Assembly (NCBI GenBank): GCA_011391125.1
Contig: JAABRE010000055.1
Location: 1-32,631 of the forward strand
Reading direction: 5' to 3'
Length of the DNA stretch: 32,631 nucleotides
Source: Synechococcales cyanobacterium S06
Lineage (GTDB): Bacteria > Cyanobacteriota > Cyanobacteriia > Cyanobacteriales > JAABRE01
Shown: one piece after another, positions 32,539 through 32,631 of the stretch
Position numbering within the stretch: position 1 is the first letter of the stretch
How the letters are laid out: each line of letters begins with the position of its first letter
Program-made: the position numbers and the translations under genes
The notes under the pieces: generated by a model
The model's database searches: none
What the model was told of the DNA's origin: nothing
Seen by the model: the letters and a program-made list of their open reading frames with translations, nothing else

Positions 32539-32631
32539 ATGTTAAACAGTTTAATTGAAAAGTTTAAATTAGTCAAGGACTTTCGTCGAAATCAGGGTAA
32601 AAGACATCAACTATGGGTAGTTTTAACTATC
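32539..32631 (+). CDS. ISAs1 family transposase, 3' partial
   Basis: Only the first 31 residues are in the window. They begin MLNSLIEKFKLVKDFRRNQG and continue KRHQLWVVLTI. The combination of KDFRRNQGKRH followed by a hydrophobic LWVVL segment matches the N-terminal DDE_Tnp_1-associated domain of cyanobacterial ISAs1/H-repeat transposases, where it precedes the DDE catalytic domain. The ATG has no strong ribosome binding site. It is divergent from the surface-protein gene, whose first codons overlap the terminus of this element. Intactness cannot be judged. Confidence 0.75.
   Translation, partial: MLNSLIEKFKLVKDFRRNQGKRHQLWVVLTI

Larger units (their letters stand above)
32443..32631 (+). mobile_element. 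Left end of an ISAs1-type insertion sequence, cut by the window edge
   Basis: The element appears to begin at CAGGGTGTTTTCATTC (32443), where a C/G-run repeat (32418-32442) stops abruptly after TTAGTAAG. A transposase frame opens at 32539 and runs off the window. The exact boundary is inferred because the right end is not visible. Confidence 0.6.

Noticed and set aside
1-32631. tRNA or rRNA genes
   Set aside because: By eye I found no cloverleaf with a GGTTCRA T-arm or rRNA-like sequence; a covariance-model search would be decisive.

Overview
The window is cyanobacterial chromosome. It carries psbO and psbI (photosystem II), a SigF-type group 3 sigma factor, Nat-type amino-acid transporter genes, a DUF29 gene and a DUF433 relic. 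It also has at least ten HIP1 octamers (GCGATCGC), for example at 3635, 3879, 9521, 9752 and 20130, and heptameric short tandem repeats (STRRs). The AT-rich sequence and high repeat load fit a unicellular or colonial chroococcalean lineage, but I cannot name the genus.

Layout. 1-2929: an MmeI-like adenine-specific DNA methyltransferase, cut by the left edge of the window, with a DUF559/Vsr-like nuclease cassette inserted in frame just before its catalytic NPPF motif. 2975-4786 (minus): a phosphohexomutase and a small conserved gene. 5123-7397 (plus): psbO and a sigF-like gene. 7398-7920: a repeat cluster with a MITE-like element. 7921-10521 (minus): topA. 10754-10870 (minus): psbI, only 38 codons. 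11055-13979 (plus): a natC-like permease and natA-like ATPase, separated by a DUF433 pseudogene broken by repeats and by a DUF29 gene. 14057-18897 (minus): two hybrid histidine kinases. 18978-19832 (minus): a lone sugar-type ABC permease. 20019-21026 (plus): purN and a small unknown gene. 21073-24331 (minus): a large repeat-rich membrane-anchored protein and hslO. 24576-28595 (plus): a membrane protein, mgtE and a WD40 protein. 28743-32454 (minus): a Uma2-type gene and a large beta-helix/Calx-beta/RTX protein. From about 32443 the left end of an ISAs1-type insertion sequence begins and runs off the window.

Most genes are core household genes in short or single-gene units. The unusual part is the dispersed repeat population. 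There are G/C-run palindromes (translated as PPNPPLKGG or RGVGG peptides) sitting in frame inside three proteins; 28-30 bp perfect palindromes; GCGCTTTAGCGC-type hairpins, one of which supplies a stop codon; heptamer arrays that often abut stop codons; and three MITE-like elements. The strongest candidate for something new is the nuclease cassette in the methyltransferase. It carries the E-D-H-D residue pattern of Vsr-like homing nucleases, is bounded by G/C-run palindromes and leaves the reading frame open. It could be a homing-like mobile unit, or a newly formed nuclease-methyltransferase fusion.
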